NCBI RefSeq assembly: GCF_004345605.1
Contig: NZ_SLVY01000009.1
Span: forward strand, 163,276 to 227,275
Length of the DNA: 64,000 bases
Reading direction: 5' to 3'
Source: Rhodococcus sp. SMB37
GTDB lineage: Bacteria; Actinomycetota; Actinomycetes; Mycobacteriales; Mycobacteriaceae
This document shows positions 17,243-24,356 of this stretch, piece after piece. Both the position numbers and the translations under genes were made by a program. Within the stretch, counting starts at the first letter, position 1, and every line of letters starts with the position of its first letter. The notes under the pieces are model-generated. The model ran no database searches. It was not told the origin of the DNA and worked only from the letters and a program-made list of their open reading frames with translations.

Positions 17243-18078
17243 TGCTGCTAACGGACACTCCAGCCTGGTCGAAAAAGAAGCTCGGGAGGCTCGGGCGCGC
17301 CTTAGCTGACGGCTCGGTACCACCCGAGAATTGCCCCGCCTACGACGACGTCATGCTGTGGCATCACGAACTTGCCGCCACGATCGCCGACGAGGTCGCC
17401 TCCCGCCGTTGGGAATCGTCCGCGGGCATCGAGCTAGAGGTTTCGTCTCGCGGTAAGACAATCGACACCCTGATCCAGAAGCTACGTCGCCCCCCACTCA
17501 TCCCACTCGACCAGGTTCAGGACCTTGCCGGCGTACGCGTAGACGCGGATATGACGCTCAGTCAGCAGACTGCGTTCGCGCACGAACTCGCAGCGCACTA
17601 CGAGGTCGAAGAGCGATGTCACCGGGACCTTCGCGCAGACCCACACAGCGGCTACCGCGCCTACCACCTATGGCTACGGGTGCCTGCTGGTCGCGCCGAA
17701 ATCCAGATCCGCACGGAAGGCCAGAGCGCCTGGGCCAACACCTACGAACGCATGGGAGACACATTCGGTCGGGGGATCCGATACGACGAAGCTCCCAGCA
17801 ACAGGAATGTCCAGAAACTCGTCGAGATAATGCACTCCATGTCTGAGATGCTCATGCGCATCGAAACGCAGCGGGACGAACTGAGCTATGGCCAGCAGGA
17901 GGCAGAGGCGAGGGCCGTACTGGATGAAAGCCCTCACCCAGAACTTCACGTAGGTCTGGCCATCACACTGGAGTCGATCGAGCGGAGGCGTCGCGATTAT
18001 GACCAGCTCCACGCCGACCACCTGGCTCAGATGGACAAGATCCGTCGTATGATCGAGGACCTGGAGGAGGTGTCCTGA
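17242..18078 (+). CDS. Single-domain RelA/SpoT synthetase, probable toxic SAS (toxSAS-like)
   Basis: The 278-residue protein (GTG 17242) has the (p)ppGpp-synthetase fold motifs in order: KTIDTLIQKLRR (72-83), VQDLAGVRV (92-100), SGYRAYH (136-142, nucleotide-stacking Tyr) and EIQIRT (153-158, catalytic Glu). It has no HD hydrolase domain and no TGS/ACT domains. Residues 185-278 are mostly helical with coiled-coil character. Prophage-borne single-domain synthetases of this kind (for example Phrann gp29/PhRel) are toxic; several modify tRNA CCA ends and act against other phages. The next gene starts one base after its stop. Toxicity and target are inferred from family and context, not seen. Confidence 0.85.
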   Translation: MLLTDTPAWSKKKLGRLGRALADGSVPPENCPAYDDVMLWHHELAATIADEVASRRWESSAGIELEVSSRGKTIDTLIQKLRRPPLIPLDQVQDLAGVRVDADMTLSQQTAFAHELAAHYEVEERCHRDLRADPHSGYRAYHLWLRVPAGRAEIQIRTEGQSAWANTYERMGDTFGRGIRYDEAPSNRNVQKLVEIMHSMSEMLMRIETQRDELSYGQQEAEARAVLDESPHPELHVGLAITLESIERRRRDYDQLHADHLAQMDKIRRMIEDLEEVS

Positions 18079-18303
18079 GTGCCTAGTTTCGTCATCGAGT
18101 TCAATCGTCGCACTCGCGATCGTCGGGTCACTGAGTTCAACGGCCCCACTTCGAGTCGGGATGCGATGCGCCGTCGCCTCGAACTGGAGCATGCAGGACG
18201 CGAGAAGGATGTGGAGATCGTGGCTCTGACCAGTGGATCTCTTAAGATGCTGAAGAAGACACACGCCCGATATTTCACCGGACGTGAGTTGATCAGCCAT
18301 TGA
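18079..18303 (+). CDS. Small basic protein, candidate antitoxin of the RelA/SpoT protein
   Basis: GTG 18079 follows the toxin-candidate stop with no gap, and GGAGGAGG lies 8 nt upstream inside the synthetase gene, so translation is coupled. The 74-residue product starts with beta-strand pattern (PSFVIEFNRRTRDRRVTEFNG), then a basic helical part. It has no HTH motif, no membrane helix and no resemblance I recognise to known toxSAS antitoxins. A terminator follows, closing a two-gene operon. The antitoxin role is inference from order and size. Confidence 0.75.
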   Translation: MPSFVIEFNRRTRDRRVTEFNGPTSSRDAMRRRLELEHAGREKDVEIVALTSGSLKMLKKTHARYFTGRELISH

Positions 18304-18324
18304 TCCGCTCCCCTGACGACTGAA

Positions 18325-18360
18325 AGCGCCCCACCTCACGAAGAGGTGGGGCACTTTGTT
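18325..18360. terminator. Hairpin terminator closing the RelA/SpoT operon
   Basis: The 28 nt 18325-18352 are identical to 16245-16272 and form a stem (GCCCCACCTC/GAGGTGGGGC) with loop ACGAA. Here the stem is followed by ACTTTGTTT, a fair U-tract for the plus strand. It lies between the antitoxin candidate and the convergent small gene at 18367. Confidence 0.8.
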
Positions 18361-18366
18361 TGCGTG

Positions 18367-18564
18367 CTACCAGCTCTCGCGAGCCGTGAACACGTTGCGG
18401 CCCGTCGCAGGGCACTGAGTGGTGATGTAGGTGTCGCCACGACGGTCCTGGAAGTTGTGCTCTACGAACACCCACGGGCTGGTTCGCTCGTCGGTGATCT
18501 GTTCGGTTCCGTCGTGGCGCATCGCAATGTGTTGCCTGCATCGGGGGCACGTCTGAGTTGTCAT
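18367..18564 (-). CDS. Small zinc-ribbon-like protein
   Basis: ATG 18564 gives 65 residues with CPRCRQH near the start and one later Cys. It is convergent with the RelA/SpoT operon and separated from the SGNH gene upstream by 73 nt. No close family is recognised; the CPRC motif and phage context are the support. Confidence 0.5.
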   Translation of the reverse strand: MTTQTCPRCRQHIAMRHDGTEQITDERTSPWVFVEHNFQDRRGDTYITTQCPATGRNVFTARESW

Positions 18565-18637
18565 GCTCATCACATACTCAATACCTGCCGCGGCGTTACC
18601 GGGCCACCTATAGGGATGCGTTACGAGCGGGTGTGGC

Positions 18638-20353
18638 TCAGGCCCAGCCGCCAGCGACCAGAGCGTCCCGCCACGCCTTCGAGGCGAGCGCGTACGCGTA
18701 GTCGTTCATGTGCAGCTGGTCGCCCTTCAATCCGGGGATGCCCTCGTTCGGCTGCACCGGCAGTACACCCAGTGCGGTCCGCAGGTTCGCACCGGGAATC
18801 ACATCGGGATTGCTCGTGAAGTGATCGAGCGCATCCTGCCAGCCCGGCATCAACTCGCTCTGATACCAGTCCTCGAGACCCGTGGTCGCGCCGTAGCAGG
18901 TGAAGCCCAACGCGACCTTAAACCCACGGTCCAGCCAGAACTGGGTGGCGTTGATGAGTGCCTGCGCATACTTGGCGCGGGGGGCGTTCATCGTCTTGTC
19001 GCCCTGGCCGATGGAGATGATCGCCCACTTCTCGTCGTAGTCGACCGAGCGTCCCGCGACCTGCGCGGTGGCCGCTGCGAAGTATCCGTTCGGGTCGAAC
19101 CGACTATCCCCGTCCTTGTAGACGTACCCCTCGACCTCGTGCGCAGCCGGGACTCCGATGTACACCCATGGCACCGAATCCGCACCGGTCACATCTGATG
19201 TTCCAGTCGGGGCAACGGTCGAGTTCCCCGCCGTACCGGCCGGGTAGTTGCACTTCCACAGTCCACCACCCGACAGGACATAGGAGCCGCGGCCCACCGC
19301 GATACCCGACACCCATGCGCGGATGTGCCCGCACCACGACGATGTCGCCGAGGTGGAGCCGACCGCAGTGTTGACCACGTCCGTCCACACACCGAGCTGC
19401 CCGAGCAGATCGGACAGCAGGGGCCACCACGACCGCGATGCGGCCCCATTCGGGGCGACCGGGTCGATCAGCGGATAGCCGTACTCGGTATTGAACGAGC
19501 GCCACAGACCAGAGCCGACCTCGTTCGACTGGCCGGGTCCGACCGCGATCAGGACAGACTTGGAGGTGGACAGGAACTCGGCCTGCGAGATCGGCGAGGA
19601 CGGATTCTCGTACAGCTTGCGGGCCACCTGCCCGATGTTCGAGGGCAATCCGGCATCCTCGAGCACCATCAGATGCAGACCCTTGAGCTTGGACGCCATC
19701 GTGGTCGCGGCGTTGATGACGTTTCCGGACGAGCCGAAGTTCCACGTCGATGACGGTGCGGTCGTGCCCGTGTAGTAGTTCGGGTACGACCCCGCCAGGA
19801 GCCCGTCGATGAACACGAACACCGAGCGGGTGGGGGCGTCGATCGCAAGGACGACGTGGTGATCGGTACCGTCGAACACGACCGGGGTCGGCATGATCAG
19901 GGCCGACACGAGCCCGCTGGAGGTCGTGATCAGGACCCGCACCTGTCCGGTGCTGCGCGCCGAAATGTAGACGCCCTGCCTGGTCGAGGCGTCGGCGTTC
20001 CCCATCAGGGGCGGATTGCCGGCGGGCTGCGCAGCGTTGACCGTGAACGCGAGAATCAACGAGTCCGTGGCGAGATCGAACGTGGTCTTGTCTGCGGAGA
20101 TGCACACGCCCTTGCCGGTGCCGTCTCCGGTGCTGATGTACCCCTTGTTCGCCCACAGTGCGGTGGGGCTGTAGGTGGCGGCAGGAATGATTGCGTCTGC
20201 GCCGTTGCCGGATCGGTCGATCACAGACGTTTCGATGGCCTGCGTTCCGGTCAGGAGGAATCGGTACGGGGTCGCGGGAGTGGACATCGACAGCTTGTCG
20301 ACGTACTTGCGGCGGGCGTCAGCCTTCGCCATGCCGAGGGTCACGGGATCCAT
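18638..20353 (-). CDS. LamG-like plus SGNH hydrolase tail protein
   Basis: ATG 20353 overlaps the previous stop (ATGA). The 571-residue protein has a laminin-G/concanavalin-like sandwich (about 35-235, with SGNGADAIIP and VFVFIDGLLAGSYPNYYTG) and an SGNH-type hydrolase (about 255-571). The nucleophile block is GPGQSNEVGSG and the C-terminal block is GDQLHMNDYAYAL (Asp-x-x-His). Such esterases on tails deacylate or deacetylate surface glycans during adsorption. In this host a mycolate, arabinogalactan or capsule ester is a possible substrate; this is inference. Confidence 0.8.
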   Translation of the reverse strand: MDPVTLGMAKADARRKYVDKLSMSTPATPYRFLLTGTQAIETSVIDRSGNGADAIIPAATYSPTALWANKGYISTGDGTGKGVCISADKTTFDLATDSLILAFTVNAAQPAGNPPLMGNADASTRQGVYISARSTGQVRVLITTSSGLVSALIMPTPVVFDGTDHHVVLAIDAPTRSVFVFIDGLLAGSYPNYYTGTTAPSSTWNFGSSGNVINAATTMASKLKGLHLMVLEDAGLPSNIGQVARKLYENPSSPISQAEFLSTSKSVLIAVGPGQSNEVGSGLWRSFNTEYGYPLIDPVAPNGAASRSWWPLLSDLLGQLGVWTDVVNTAVGSTSATSSWCGHIRAWVSGIAVGRGSYVLSGGGLWKCNYPAGTAGNSTVAPTGTSDVTGADSVPWVYIGVPAAHEVEGYVYKDGDSRFDPNGYFAAATAQVAGRSVDYDEKWAIISIGQGDKTMNAPRAKYAQALINATQFWLDRGFKVALGFTCYGATTGLEDWYQSELMPGWQDALDHFTSNPDVIPGANLRTALGVLPVQPNEGIPGLKGDQLHMNDYAYALASKAWRDALVAGGWA

Positions 20354-20700
20354 CACTGCACCTCGATCTCGGTCAGGTTTCCGGCTGTGTCGTAGGTGTA
20401 GGTGCGGGTCACTCCAGCGCGGGTGTCCGTCGCCACCGATCCGTCCGGGTTGTACGTGTAGGTGGTGGTGATGCCGTCTTCAGTCACGGAGGACACGTTC
20501 TCGCCGTCGTAGACCACCGCAGTGGAGTCGGGGAATGCCCGCACATAAGTTGCGTTAAGGCTCGATTCCGAGAGCCGGCCGTCGAGCTCCTCATGAGCAT
20601 CAACGATGCCCTGCTCAATATGCTCGAGATTCTCGGCCATGATCGGGGTCGACCGGTCCGGCAAGTTCTTCCAGTCTGCCCGCGAAGGTATATAAGCCAT
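20353..20700 (-). CDS. Small tail/fibre protein with YD (RHS-like) repeats
   Basis: ATG 20700 has GGAGGAGGA about 9 nt upstream. The 115-residue protein has a helical N-terminus (MAENLEHIEQGIVDAHEEL) and two C-terminal YD repeats (TYTYNPDGSVATDT and TYTYDTAGNLTEI). The helix resembles the trimerisation start of tail fibres. It is coupled to the SGNH gene and probably forms part of the same adhesion structure. Confidence 0.65.
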   Translation of the reverse strand: MAYIPSRADWKNLPDRSTPIMAENLEHIEQGIVDAHEELDGRLSESSLNATYVRAFPDSTAVVYDGENVSSVTEDGITTTYTYNPDGSVATDTRAGVTRTYTYDTAGNLTEIEVQ

Positions 20701-20766
20701 GATCGGAGTCCTCCTCCACAACGGCCCCGAACCAACAAGGTCCGGGGCCGTCGCAGTGCAATTGAT

Positions 20767-21300
20767 CTACGGGGTTTCGAGTGCGACGACACGCGCAGCG
20801 AGCGCTGACAATGCGGCCTGTAGCGTGCCCACCTCGATGCCGTTGGTGGCATCAGCGGCGACATTGACCTGCGCTGCTGTGTGCGTGTGCGAGGCAGGGG
20901 CCGCCCCGACCTGTGCGGCGGTGTGCGTGTGGTCGCCCGCCGCCGCCGTGGTGCCCGTGGTGCCCAGCGCCAGATTCGAGTTGCCGGTGCCCGCGCCGAT
21001 CGCGGTACGTGCAGCGGCGGCGTCCGCCCCAGCAGCGACCACAGCGGGCTTACCGCTGATGTTCGCCCACGTTGCCGCCGCTGGAATTGGGGTGTTGCCA
21101 GCGAGCGCTGTGGTGGCGGTGGTGCCGATCACGGGCGGGAACGTCGACGGCTTACCCGACACCGACCCCCACACCGCCGTCGACGCTGCCGCCGTCACAG
21201 CGGACTGCGCCGCCACAATCGCAGCGTCCCGCTCGTTCAAACGCTCAGCCGACAGTGGTGTCCCACCAGCCTGACCGTTCTGCCAATCATTGAGAGCCAT
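20767..21300 (-). CDS. Tail fibre-like protein with SGKP and HxH repeats
   Basis: ATG 21300 is preceded by AGGAGG at good spacing. The 177-residue product has two WxxxSGKP motifs and paired HTHTAAQV motifs (about 125-145). HxH triplets in trimeric fibres such as T4 gp37 bind iron, so a metal-bound trimer is plausible. A C-terminal helix (LQAALSALAARVVALE) could trimerise. It lies between the major tail gene and the YD-repeat gene. Confidence 0.65.
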   Translation of the reverse strand: MALNDWQNGQAGGTPLSAERLNERDAAIVAAQSAVTAAASTAVWGSVSGKPSTFPPVIGTTATTALAGNTPIPAAATWANISGKPAVVAAGADAAAARTAIGAGTGNSNLALGTTGTTAAAGDHTHTAAQVGAAPASHTHTAAQVNVAADATNGIEVGTLQAALSALAARVVALETP

Positions 21301-21361
21301 ACTCAGTTACCTCCTGGGTAGAGCGCCGCGCCGGGGAAGGTATCCGGTCCCGGCACGGCCG

Positions 21362-22177
21362 CTAAGGGGTGGAAACACACACGGCCGGGTCACCGGCAAT
21401 GTCGGCAGCGGGTTCGGCAGCGGGGCCACCGAAGTAGTAGTCCGGTGCGGTGAACATGGTCGGGATGTCCAGCGGGCAGCATTCCTCGCCCGGGGTCGGC
21501 TCCGGAGGAGCGACCGGGGTGCGCTGGATGACCAGATGCTGATCATCCGTGACTGGGGTGAGCAGGCGACCCGGCGTGTTCGCGGCATCGGTGGGGACAA
21601 CGTTCCACGGGCCACGGCCCCACTGCGGACCGGCGAAGGTGATGCCGGTGAGCGTGAAGTTCGCGACCGACGCCGCGATCTCAATGTCACCGAGCGTGAA
21701 CTCAGTACCGAACGTCAGGAAGTAGCCGTACGACTTCCCCGTCGACGCCGACGCGAAGATCGAGTCATCCTCCGGGGTCGGGCAGTCGTCCCCGGCCTTA
21801 CCGCCGGCCCACACCTCGAGCGCGACACCGTAGTCGGACTCGACACGACGCTGGTCACGGACACCAACGGCGTTACCTTCCCAGTCGAGTTCCTGCTCCC
21901 AGCCGTTGAACAGCGTGATCAGGCACGTGTTTACCTGGCAGAGGGTCAGGGTGAGGTTGTAGTACTTGCGTTCGGGCGGGGTGCGCTCGGCAACACAGAC
22001 GCGGCCTTCCGCGTTGCGCTGCTCCAGCTCTTCCGCTTCCTGCATGACGGGGGAGATTGCGAGGGACACCCAGCCGTTCGTCACCGCGTAGTTCGCGGCG
22101 CCAGACACTGGGAGACCACACGAGTTGACCTTGGTGGCCCGCAGGCGTGTGCCCTTGACCACTGGGAAAACAGCCAC
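21362..22177 (-). CDS. Major tail protein
   Basis: GTG 22177 follows AAGGAG by 7 nt. The 271-residue protein starts FPVVKGTRLRATKVNSCGLPVSG and continues with YGYFLTFGTEFTLGDI and WGRGPWNV, the pattern of actinophage tail-tube subunits. Residues 225-271 are a Pro/Cys-rich extension. It is placed well before the connectors and the tape measure, which is unusual. Confidence 0.8.
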   Translation of the reverse strand: MAVFPVVKGTRLRATKVNSCGLPVSGAANYAVTNGWVSLAISPVMQEAEELEQRNAEGRVCVAERTPPERKYYNLTLTLCQVNTCLITLFNGWEQELDWEGNAVGVRDQRRVESDYGVALEVWAGGKAGDDCPTPEDDSIFASASTGKSYGYFLTFGTEFTLGDIEIAASVANFTLTGITFAGPQWGRGPWNVVPTDAANTPGRLLTPVTDDQHLVIQRTPVAPPEPTPGEECCPLDIPTMFTAPDYYFGGPAAEPAADIAGDPAVCVSTP

Positions 22178-22251
22178 AACGGGCTCCTTTACGGTATGCG
22201 TGTAGGAACGGTGAGGCCGTCAGTTCGACACAGTAGGGCGGCGGGGTGCAG

Positions 22252-22626
22252 TCACTTCCTCAGCAGGAACAGGAAGTTCAAAGCCCCGAGGATGCACACC
22301 AAATACAGCAGGCCGCGGATCGGATGGAACCACTCGATTCCGCCGGTCCAGTAATAGACGGCGAGGAAACTGCACAGCGACGCGAGCGCGACCATCGCCG
22401 CCATCAGAGCCTTGCCTTCGCTGAATTCGGTCCACTGGATGCGGGAGTACCCGAGGACGAACATCCACAGCGACACGGCGAGCGAGGTGATCAGGATGTT
22501 TGCGGCGGTCTCGGCGCCGGCCATCGGAAACAGGAGTAGCCCGATCGCGAATACGGCTGCCGCGGTGAGATAGCGGGGTGTAAGCCACCTATCCAACCCG
22601 CGGGTCAGCCACCTATATCGCTCCAT
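22252..22626 (-). CDS. Four-helix membrane protein, holin candidate
   Basis: ATG 22626 has GGAGGA upstream and overlaps the preceding gene by 14 nt. The 124-residue product has four hydrophobic helices (about 19-37, 42-61, 71-91, 102-122) and a basic N-terminus. Small multi-helix membrane proteins in this size range act as holins in many phages, but this one is far from the lysin. A superinfection-exclusion or assembly role is equally possible. Confidence 0.65.
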   Translation of the reverse strand: MERYRWLTRGLDRWLTPRYLTAAAVFAIGLLLFPMAGAETAANILITSLAVSLWMFVLGYSRIQWTEFSEGKALMAAMVALASLCSFLAVYYWTGGIEWFHPIRGLLYLVCILGALNFLFLLRK

Positions 22627-22807
22627 CAGCATCTCCTCCGAACAGTTTGGCGAGACGCTCACCGATATGGTTCTTCTGCTTGATCCGCTGATGGCGCACC
22701 GTCACCTCGTCGACGAGCGACCAGGCCGACCGCACGTCGTCGAGGATTTCTCGGGCATCGGCCGCGCCGGCCTGCGCGGCGGCGACGGCGAGTTTCGATC
22801 TACGCAT
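22613..22807 (-). CDS. Small helical phage protein
   Basis: ATG 22807 is chosen because GGAGGG lies 7 nt upstream and the start overlaps the preceding stop by 8 nt; the frame is open further upstream. The 64-residue product is helical and charged (AREILDDVRSAWSLVDEVTVRHQRI). It lies between two membrane-protein genes. No function is recognised. Confidence 0.55.
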   Translation of the reverse strand: MRRSKLAVAAAQAGAADAREILDDVRSAWSLVDEVTVRHQRIKQKNHIGERLAKLFGGDADGAI

Positions 22808-23075
22808 CGGGCGACCCTCCATCAGCAGGGACTCGAGGTAGTGCTTCCAGAACTCTCGCGCCGCCATCGGCATGCGTGAGAAGGTGCAAGACTTGCTTCT
22901 GCGACTCGGACAGCGCTTCACGCAGGTAGAGGTTCTCGTCCTCGCGATACTTGAGCGCCTTGTCCATTCGGGTTCCCGGGACGAGACGGTCGGTGACGAC
23001 TGCGATGAACACGCCGACGAGGAGCACGGTCGCCCCGGTGTCGACCAGAGGGAAGCCGAGGACAGTGAGGTCCAC
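22800..23075 (-). CDS. Single-pass membrane protein with helical tail
   Basis: The gene starts at GTG 23075, 3 nt after the previous stop. The 91-residue protein has one membrane helix (about 14-33, TVLLVGVFIAVVTDRLV) and then an amphipathic charged helix. It and the four-helix protein may form a two-component holin-like pair, as often seen in actinophages. This is inference from topology. Confidence 0.6.
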   Translation of the reverse strand: MDLTVLGFPLVDTGATVLLVGVFIAVVTDRLVPGTRMDKALKYREDENLYLREALSESQKQVLHLLTHADGGARVLEALPRVPADGGSPDA

Positions 23076-23078
23076 GGG

Positions 23079-23393
23079 TTACTCCGTCGGGGGCTGTGTG
23101 AGTTCGGGCTGGTCTGCAGTCTTGGCGGGTGCAGCCTTCTTGGCTGGTGGCTTCTTGGTTTGGGCAGACTTCACTGGTACCGGCTTCTCGTCGAGAAGAC
23201 CAGCCTCACGGGCGTCCTGCTCGAGCACAACGTACGACCGGCGGGTGCCGGATGTGTCGGTGCGGATCAGGCTCGGATGGTCGACAGCGGCGAGCAGCGC
23301 TCGGAGCACGTGGCCGCGTTGCGTGCTGTCGGGGGTGACGGTGGCGAAACCGTCCTCGATGACGATCTCCACTCCTGCGGGCATCGGGATCAC
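23079..23393 (-). CDS. Small head-region protein with Lys/Pro tail
   Basis: GTG 23393 overlaps the previous stop by 4 nt (GTGA). Residues 1-65 are a compact mixed domain; residues 70-104 are Lys/Ala/Pro-rich (KSAQTKKPPAKKAAPAKT). The basic tail could bind DNA or the capsid. The family is unknown. Confidence 0.6.
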   Translation of the reverse strand: MIPMPAGVEIVIEDGFATVTPDSTQRGHVLRALLAAVDHPSLIRTDTSGTRRSYVVLEQDAREAGLLDEKPVPVKSAQTKKPPAKKAAPAKTADQPELTQPPTE

Positions 23394-24238
23394 GCTCCAG
23401 TCTCGTCAGGAAATACGTCACCGGCGGGGAACAAGTCGTCACCGGGGAACGGGGCACCGCCGTCATCTCCGCCAGCGGCCACGGTGACGGCTGTGACGAG
23501 GCATTCGTAGCCGATGACCAGACCGCGTTCGGCGATCGCAGCCTTGATGTTGTGCCGTTCGTCGAGCGTGGACCGGACCACCAGAGGGTCTCGCCACACG
23601 GTGACCGGACCCGTCGCCACCAGTGAGGCTCCGAGGGTGTCCTCGTATCCAGCGCCGAACGCCCACGTGTGACCGAGAGGCGTGCGCAGGATCGGGGATC
23701 CGGACGAGCGGATGATCAGGTTGGCTTGCGCGGCGAACGCGGCGAAGCGGGCCGAGGCGTGGATGGTGCCGTAGAAACCGGCTTCACCGAGAGCGACCTC
23801 AAGGGCGCCGACGGCGGCGACGATGCCGGCCACCGTGGTCGGGGTCGCATCGGCGGCGAGCCGTGCCCCGAAGTGCGCTTCGGCCAAACCTTGTTCGTGC
23901 AAGCGTGCGTTCTGGAGGGCTCGTTCTTCGTAGGCGGTGAAGTCTTCCAGCGGACCACACTCGTCGTAGCCCCAGATGACGAGGGGCTCGAACGGTTCAC
24001 CGGGCTGGGGGCGGTCGCCGGATTTGAGGGCATCCATTGGAGGGGTGGCACACGGGTCTGCGAGCCAGGTGCCCCAGCCGGTGGCGCAGTTGCGGGGCCG
24101 GATCTCGACGCCGCCGGACAGGAACCGGGACGGCCCTGTCTCATCGATGAGGGTGGCCGCCGAGTACAGCCCGACCCCGATCGGATTGACCGGAGGCGCG
24201 TCGTAGTCGACGGGGAGGAGAGAGGTCGGTGCAGTCAC
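23390..24238 (-). CDS. Conserved actinophage head-region protein
   Basis: GTG 24238 has AGGAG 7 nt upstream. The 282-residue protein follows the capsid gene. Its pattern (N-terminal SLLPVDYDAPPVNPIGVGLY, then FEPLVIWGYDECGPL, IHASARFAA, TPLGHTWAFGAGYEDTLG) is of a type I associate with the head modules of Gordonia/Mycobacterium/Rhodococcus phages, without assigned function. A head-completion or decoration role is possible. Confidence 0.6.
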   Translation of the reverse strand: MTAPTSLLPVDYDAPPVNPIGVGLYSAATLIDETGPSRFLSGGVEIRPRNCATGWGTWLADPCATPPMDALKSGDRPQPGEPFEPLVIWGYDECGPLEDFTAYEERALQNARLHEQGLAEAHFGARLAADATPTTVAGIVAAVGALEVALGEAGFYGTIHASARFAAFAAQANLIIRSSGSPILRTPLGHTWAFGAGYEDTLGASLVATGPVTVWRDPLVVRSTLDERHNIKAAIAERGLVIGYECLVTAVTVAAGGDDGGAPFPGDDLFPAGDVFPDETGA

Positions 24239-24273
24239 AGCAGGCTCCTGGGGATGTCGGGAGGGTGGATCCC

Positions 24274-24349
24274 GGAACGGGTGCGGGACGGCCTCACGTG
24301 CCGCACCCGTTCCGAGTCACAGCCCCGGCGACCTTCCGGTCACCGGGGC
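24274..24349. terminator. Tandem hairpins after the major capsid gene
   Basis: One stem pairs 24322-24333 with 24338-24349 (12 bp, one mismatch). A second pairs 24274-24286 with 24301-24313 (13 bp, perfect). Both lie downstream of the capsid stop at 24357 in its direction. They could cut read-through and give capsid mRNA in excess over downstream genes. Confidence 0.75.
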
Positions 24350-24356
24350 GGTCCTA

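Noticed and set aside
20353..20700. RHS-type toxin
   Set aside because: Only two YD repeats in a 115-residue protein and no toxin domain; a structural tail role is more likely.
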